Shown: in pieces, positions 15,608 to 18,294 of the stretch
How the letters are laid out: each line of letters starts with the position of its first letter
Numbering within the stretch: position 1 is the stretch's first letter
From: Treponema sp.
Lineage (GTDB): Bacteria > Spirochaetota > Spirochaetia > Treponematales > Treponemataceae
Reading direction: 5' to 3'
Assembly (NCBI GenBank): GCA_016293005.1
Contig: JAEDFA010000040.1
Coordinates: 1-18,294 of the forward strand
Length of the DNA stretch: 18,294 nucleotides
Program-made: the position numbers and the translations under genes
The notes under the pieces: generated by a model
The model's database searches: none
What the model saw: the letters and a program-made list of their open reading frames with translations, nothing else
What the model was told of the DNA's origin: nothing

Positions 15608-17026
15608 TTATTCTTGTCCGTTCCAGCAGTAAGTACAGAGTTTTTCGTGCGGAAGTCCTGTGCTTGAAAGCATATCATCTAGTCTATGGTAACGCAAAGT
15701 TGTGAAATGGAGCTGCTTTCGGATTTCTTCGGTCATTTTTGCGTATTCTGGAGAATCTGGATTTGAATATTTTTGAAGCGTTTCTTTTGAGACATTTTCA
15801 CCTTCAAAATCGCGTATAATTCTTCTTGTGATTAAATCCATTTCTGATTTTGAACGGCTGAAATTTAAATATTTACATCCGAACATAATCGGTGGGCATG
15901 CAGGGCGAACATGTACTTCTTTTGCGCCGCTTTGATAGAGAAAATCTGTTGTTTCCCGAAGTTGAGTTCCGCGGACAATTGAGTCGTCGATGAGAAGAAG
16001 TTTTTTTTGGTTTATTAAAGTTTGAACGGGAATGAGTTTCATGTGCGCGATTAAATTTCGCTGTTCCTGGCTTGTAGGCATAAAAGAACGCGGCCATGTT
16101 GGCGTATATTTTATGAAAGGTCTTGTGAAAGGAACTCCGCTTTCGTTTGCATATCCGATTGCGTGCGCCGTACCGCTGTCTGGAACTCCTGCAACTGAAT
16201 CTGGATGAATGTTGTCCTGTTTGTCTCTTTGAGCAAGGTATTTTCCGCAGTTGTATCGCATTTGTTCGACATTTACGCCTTCATAACACGCTGTAGGATA
16301 ACCGTAATAAATCCACAGAAAAGTGCAGATTTTCATTTCTTTTTGCGGGTTTTGAAGAGTTTTTACTTCTTTATTTGTAACAAAAACGATTTCTGCAGGA
16401 CCTAATTCTTTGTAATCTTTGTATCCAAGGTTGAGATAGGCATGACTTTCAAAACTGAGACAAAATCCGTGTTCGTTTTGCCCGATGTGAAGCGGAGTTC
16501 TTCCCATTTTATCTCTTGCCCCGTAAATGCCTTCTTTTGTCATTACAAGAATTGTCATTGAACCTTTTATTTTTTGCTGAACATTTTGAAGACCTTCTAG
16601 AATGGAGTTTTTTTCGTTTATTAGGGCAACGATTAATTCTGTCTGGTTAATTTCTCCGCCGCTCATTTCGAGGAAGTGCGTTGTTCCTGATTTTAAGATT
16701 TCGTTTACTAATTCGTCTTTATTGGAAACAAGTCCTACTGTTGTGATTGCATAAGGACCAAGATGAGAATTTACAAGAAGCGGCTGGGATTCAAAATCGC
16801 TTATGCAGCCGATTCCCATTGTTCCGTGCATTCCGTCTATATCGGTTTCGAATTTTGTTCTGAAGGGAGAATTTGAAATGTTGTGGATAGAACGGAGAAA
16901 AGTTCCGTTTTCGCCAAGAACTGCAAGTCCGCCTCGTCTTGTTCCTAAATGCGAATGATAATCAACTCCGAAAAATAAATCTAATGATGCATCTTTATCT
17001 GAAACTACACCGAAAATTCCGCCCAT
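15608..17026 (-). CDS. purF: Amidophosphoribosyltransferase (PurF-like) lacking the catalytic Cys
   Basis: 472 aa. PurF makes phosphoribosylamine from PRPP and glutamine, the first step of purine synthesis. The phosphoribosyltransferase half is intact: GVPDSGTAHAIGYA, then the PRPP loop LLIDDSIVRGT with Asp347-Asp348, and the C-terminal GLPHEKLCTYCW. Cys234 (KICTF), Cys384 (FGCKY), Cys464 and Cys467 match the four Fe-S ligands of Bacillus-type PurF. The N-terminal Ntn half is present (GTRRGGLAV; RDKMGRTPLHIG), but it begins Met-Gly-Gly-Ile-Phe-Gly where active enzymes have Met-Cys-Gly-Ile. The nucleophile is Gly, and the usual oxyanion Asn-Gly segment reads TVGLVSN. Glutamine hydrolysis is therefore not expected, and the enzyme may use ammonia or have another role. 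The start is secure: AGAGGAAG lies 3 nt before ATG, and no upstream extension supplies a Cys. It is first in a two-gene unit with ygiQ. Confidence 0.9.
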   Translation of the reverse strand: MGGIFGVVSDKDASLDLFFGVDYHSHLGTRRGGLAVLGENGTFLRSIHNISNSPFRTKFETDIDGMHGTMGIGCISDFESQPLLVNSHLGPYAITTVGLVSNKDELVNEILKSGTTHFLEMSGGEINQTELIVALINEKNSILEGLQNVQQKIKGSMTILVMTKEGIYGARDKMGRTPLHIGQNEHGFCLSFESHAYLNLGYKDYKELGPAEIVFVTNKEVKTLQNPQKEMKICTFLWIYYGYPTACYEGVNVEQMRYNCGKYLAQRDKQDNIHPDSVAGVPDSGTAHAIGYANESGVPFTRPFIKYTPTWPRSFMPTSQEQRNLIAHMKLIPVQTLINQKKLLLIDDSIVRGTQLRETTDFLYQSGAKEVHVRPACPPIMFGCKYLNFSRSKSEMDLITRRIIRDFEGENVSKETLQKYSNPDSPEYAKMTEEIRKQLHFTTLRYHRLDDMLSSTGLPHEKLCTYCWNGQE

Positions 17027-17061
17027 AACTTCCTCTTTGAAAGAATTGAAAATGTTCTTTC

Positions 17062-17097
17062 ATTATATATGTGAAGAGTTTTTTTTTCTATAGAAAA
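17062..17097 (-). promoter_or_regulatory. purF promoter region with perfect palindrome
   Basis: On the minus strand a consensus TATAAT (complement of 17062-17067) lies about 36 bp before the ATG. No good -35 is seen at 16-18 bp. That position is occupied by the perfect 14-bp palindrome TTTTCTATAGAAAA (17084-17097), which could be an operator. Both roles are inferred from position. Confidence 0.45.
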
Positions 17098-17298
17098 TTA
17101 AAAAAGTTTAGTTCCTATGGATTTTGTGGAACATTTTCCATTCCCGCGATATAGTTGTTTTTTCCTGATTGTTCCTGATTAAAATTAAGTGATTCTCCGC
17201 TGATTGTAGAATTTCTTTCAAAAATAATGTTATAGAAAAGACTTTTTTTATCATAAAAATGATTTTATCAAATAATTCTTGTTTTGACTATTTTAAAA

Positions 17299-17327
17299 TT
17301 GTCAGAAGTTTTTGTTAAGATTATTAT
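17299..17327 (+). promoter_or_regulatory. Candidate promoter for the acyl-CoA synthetase gene
   Basis: TTGTCA (17299-17304) and TATTAT (17322-17327), each five of six consensus bases, are separated by exactly 17 bp. This gives a leader of roughly 200 nt. A weaker pair, TTGTTT (17352) and GATAAA (17376), is an alternative, so the exact start is uncertain. Confidence 0.45.
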
Positions 17328-17402
17328 AAAAAAATGTAATCCGATAAAAATTTGTTTTTTTTAATGCAAAATTCTGATAAAATAATAAAAACTGCAACTT
17401 TT

Positions 17403-17451
17403 TTTTATAAATTCAGTCTAATTTATAAAAGCGAAACTTATTTTTAGTTTC
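17403..17451 (+). promoter_or_regulatory. Two adjacent leader hairpins upstream of the acyl-CoA synthetase
   Basis: First stem: TTTTATAAATT (17403-17413) with AATTTATAAAA (17420-17430), 11 perfect pairs and a 6-nt loop. Second: GAAACT (17433-17438) with AGTTTC (17446-17451), 7-nt loop. The left arm of the second can instead pair with AAGTTTC at 17501-17507. No known riboswitch family is recognised. Confidence 0.5.
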
Positions 17452-17540
17452 TTACCAGATAAAGGTCATTTTGAAATAATTGTTTTAAATAGATTTTTCG
17501 AAGTTTCCTAAAAAATTGAAAATGACAGGAGCGTATTTTT

Positions 17541-18294
17541 ATGTCTAGTTTATACCACGAGTATTTAGTAGAAGACAGAGAATTTACCAGTTTTGAAGAT
17601 TTTAAAAAACATTGCCGCTTAAAGACAAAACCAGATTTTAATTTTGCTTACGATATCGTTGATAAATATGCGACAGATTTTCCTGGAAAAAGGGCGTTAG
17701 TCTGGATAAACGATGAAGGCGAAGAAAAAACTTTCACTTTTGACGATATTTCCCGCGAATCAAAAAGAGCAGCGTACTGGCTTGCTTCAAAAGGAATTAA
17801 AAAAGGCGATACTGTAATGCTTGTTTTGCGCCGTCGATATGAATGGTGGATTTTAATGCCTGCCCTTCACAGAATCGGTGCAATTGTAATTCCTGCAACA
17901 GATCAGCTTCTTGAAAGCGATATCGAATACAGAACAAATGCTGCCGATGTAAAAATGATTATTTCATACGACAATCCGATTATTCAGGGAGAAATCGACA
18001 AAGCGCTTCCAAATTCAAAAACGGTTCAGTATCTTGTTACAGTCGGAAAAGAAAAACGCGATGGCTGGATAAGTTTCCACGACGAATACGAAAAAGCACC
18101 TGCAGAATTTCCGCGTCCAGTTGGAGAAGCGGCTACTCACAACAAAGATCCAATGCTTTTGTATTTTACTTCAGGCACTTCAGGTTATCCAAAAATGGTT
18201 TTACAGGATTACGATTATCCAATCGGGCACATTATGACTGCAAAATACTGGCACGGCGTTGTAGAAGACGGACTTCACCTTACAATTGCAGAAA
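17541..18294 (+). CDS. AMP-forming acyl-CoA synthetase, N-terminal part, cut by window edge
   Basis: 251 codons are present and the frame is open to the right edge, so the C-terminal half lies outside the window. The start is the ATG at 17541, with AGGAG at 17527-17531 nine nt upstream. The protein belongs to the ANL superfamily, which activates a carboxylate with ATP to an acyl-adenylate and then forms the CoA thioester in the cytoplasm. Visible motifs: KRALVWINDEGEEKTFTFDDIS (split here as KRALVWIND, about 50-58, and TFDDIS), LASKGIKKGDTVMLVL, EWWILMPALHRIGAIVIPA, and the P-loop-like adenylation signature YFTSGTSGYPKM with Thr210-Ser-Gly-Thr-Ser-Gly and Lys218. The EWW..MPAL.RIGA..IPAT pattern is closest, from memory, to the medium-chain/acetate-type synthetases of anaerobes. 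Substrate chain length cannot be told without the missing half. It is divergent from purF, with a long structured leader. Confidence 0.88.
   Translation, partial: MSSLYHEYLVEDREFTSFEDFKKHCRLKTKPDFNFAYDIVDKYATDFPGKRALVWINDEGEEKTFTFDDISRESKRAAYWLASKGIKKGDTVMLVLRRRYEWWILMPALHRIGAIVIPATDQLLESDIEYRTNAADVKMIISYDNPIIQGEIDKALPNSKTVQYLVTVGKEKRDGWISFHDEYEKAPAEFPRPVGEAATHNKDPMLLYFTSGTSGYPKMVLQDYDYPIGHIMTAKYWHGVVEDGLHLTIAE

Larger units (their letters stand above)
17027..17540. other. 514-bp divergent intergenic region, AT-rich, many inverted repeats, no gene
   Basis: It separates the purF-like gene (minus) from the acyl-CoA synthetase gene (plus). No convincing ORF, tRNA or known RNA family is seen. 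Contents from left to right: the purF promoter and palindrome; an inverted repeat TGGAA/TTCCA (17127-17140), with an overlapping GTTCC (17111-17115)/GGAAC (17128-17132) pair; a 9-bp direct repeat TTCCTGATT at 17162 and 17172, ten bp apart; a plus-strand promoter candidate (17299-17327); and leader hairpins (17403-17451) plus a long-range stem ending at the Shine-Dalgarno. Confidence 0.7.

Noticed and set aside
15608..17026. A mis-called purF start hiding a catalytic Cys
   Set aside because: AGAGGAAG lies 3 nt before the ATG, the sequence lines up with PurF from residue 2 onward (GGIFGVV), and neither extension nor a later start gives a Cys at the N-terminus.
17027..17540. A tRNA, small ORF or CRISPR-like array in the long intergenic region
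   Set aside because: No cloverleaf, no regularly spaced repeats and no open frame with a ribosome-binding site were found on either strand by reading.

Overview
The window looks like chromosome from a spirochete, most likely a host-associated Treponema. The DNA is AT-rich. Four genes encode lipoproteins with spirochete-type signal peptides ending in a lipobox Cys. Two of these carry Listeria-Bacteroides type repeats (xxGWYxxx...YAKW), which are frequent in treponemal surface lipoproteins. The genus assignment is inference; no rRNA or marker gene is present.

Layout. (1) 64-6277, plus strand: a two-gene lipoprotein operon of a 624-aa Ig/PKD-like lipoprotein and a 1435-aa lipoprotein. The core of the second resembles the calcium-binding and heptamerisation/pore domains of anthrax protective antigen-type toxin B components. 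A strong terminator follows. (2) 6416-8851, plus: a secreted protein combining an N-terminal Asp-box (beta-propeller-like) region with a DUF4015-type glycosyl-hydrolase-like TIM barrel. (3) 9027-10190, plus: a WecA/TagO-family polyprenyl-phosphate sugar-1-phosphate transferase. It has a near-consensus promoter and a run of nine G directly against its GTG start. A bidirectional terminator separates it from the next block. (4) 13580-10247, minus: a small outer-membrane-like protein, a 170-aa lipoprotein and a 632-aa lipoprotein. The last shares an N-terminal module with the PA-like lipoprotein. (5) 17026-13712, minus: a PurF-like amidophosphoribosyltransferase that lacks its catalytic Cys, followed without a spacer and in the same frame by a YgiQ-type radical SAM protein. 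(6) 17027-17540: a 514-bp divergent intergenic region rich in inverted repeats. (7) 17541 to the right edge, plus: the first 251 codons of an AMP-forming acyl-CoA synthetase.

Together, regions 1-4 form an envelope-oriented neighbourhood of surface lipoproteins, a secreted glycan-active-like protein, glycan initiation and an outer-membrane protein. Regions 5-7 are metabolic. The items most worth following up are the protective-antigen-like pore module in a lipoprotein with no enzymatic toxin partner in view, the poly-G tract at the wecA-like start, and the Cys-less PurF that still has the four cysteines matching the Fe-S ligands of Bacillus-type PurF.
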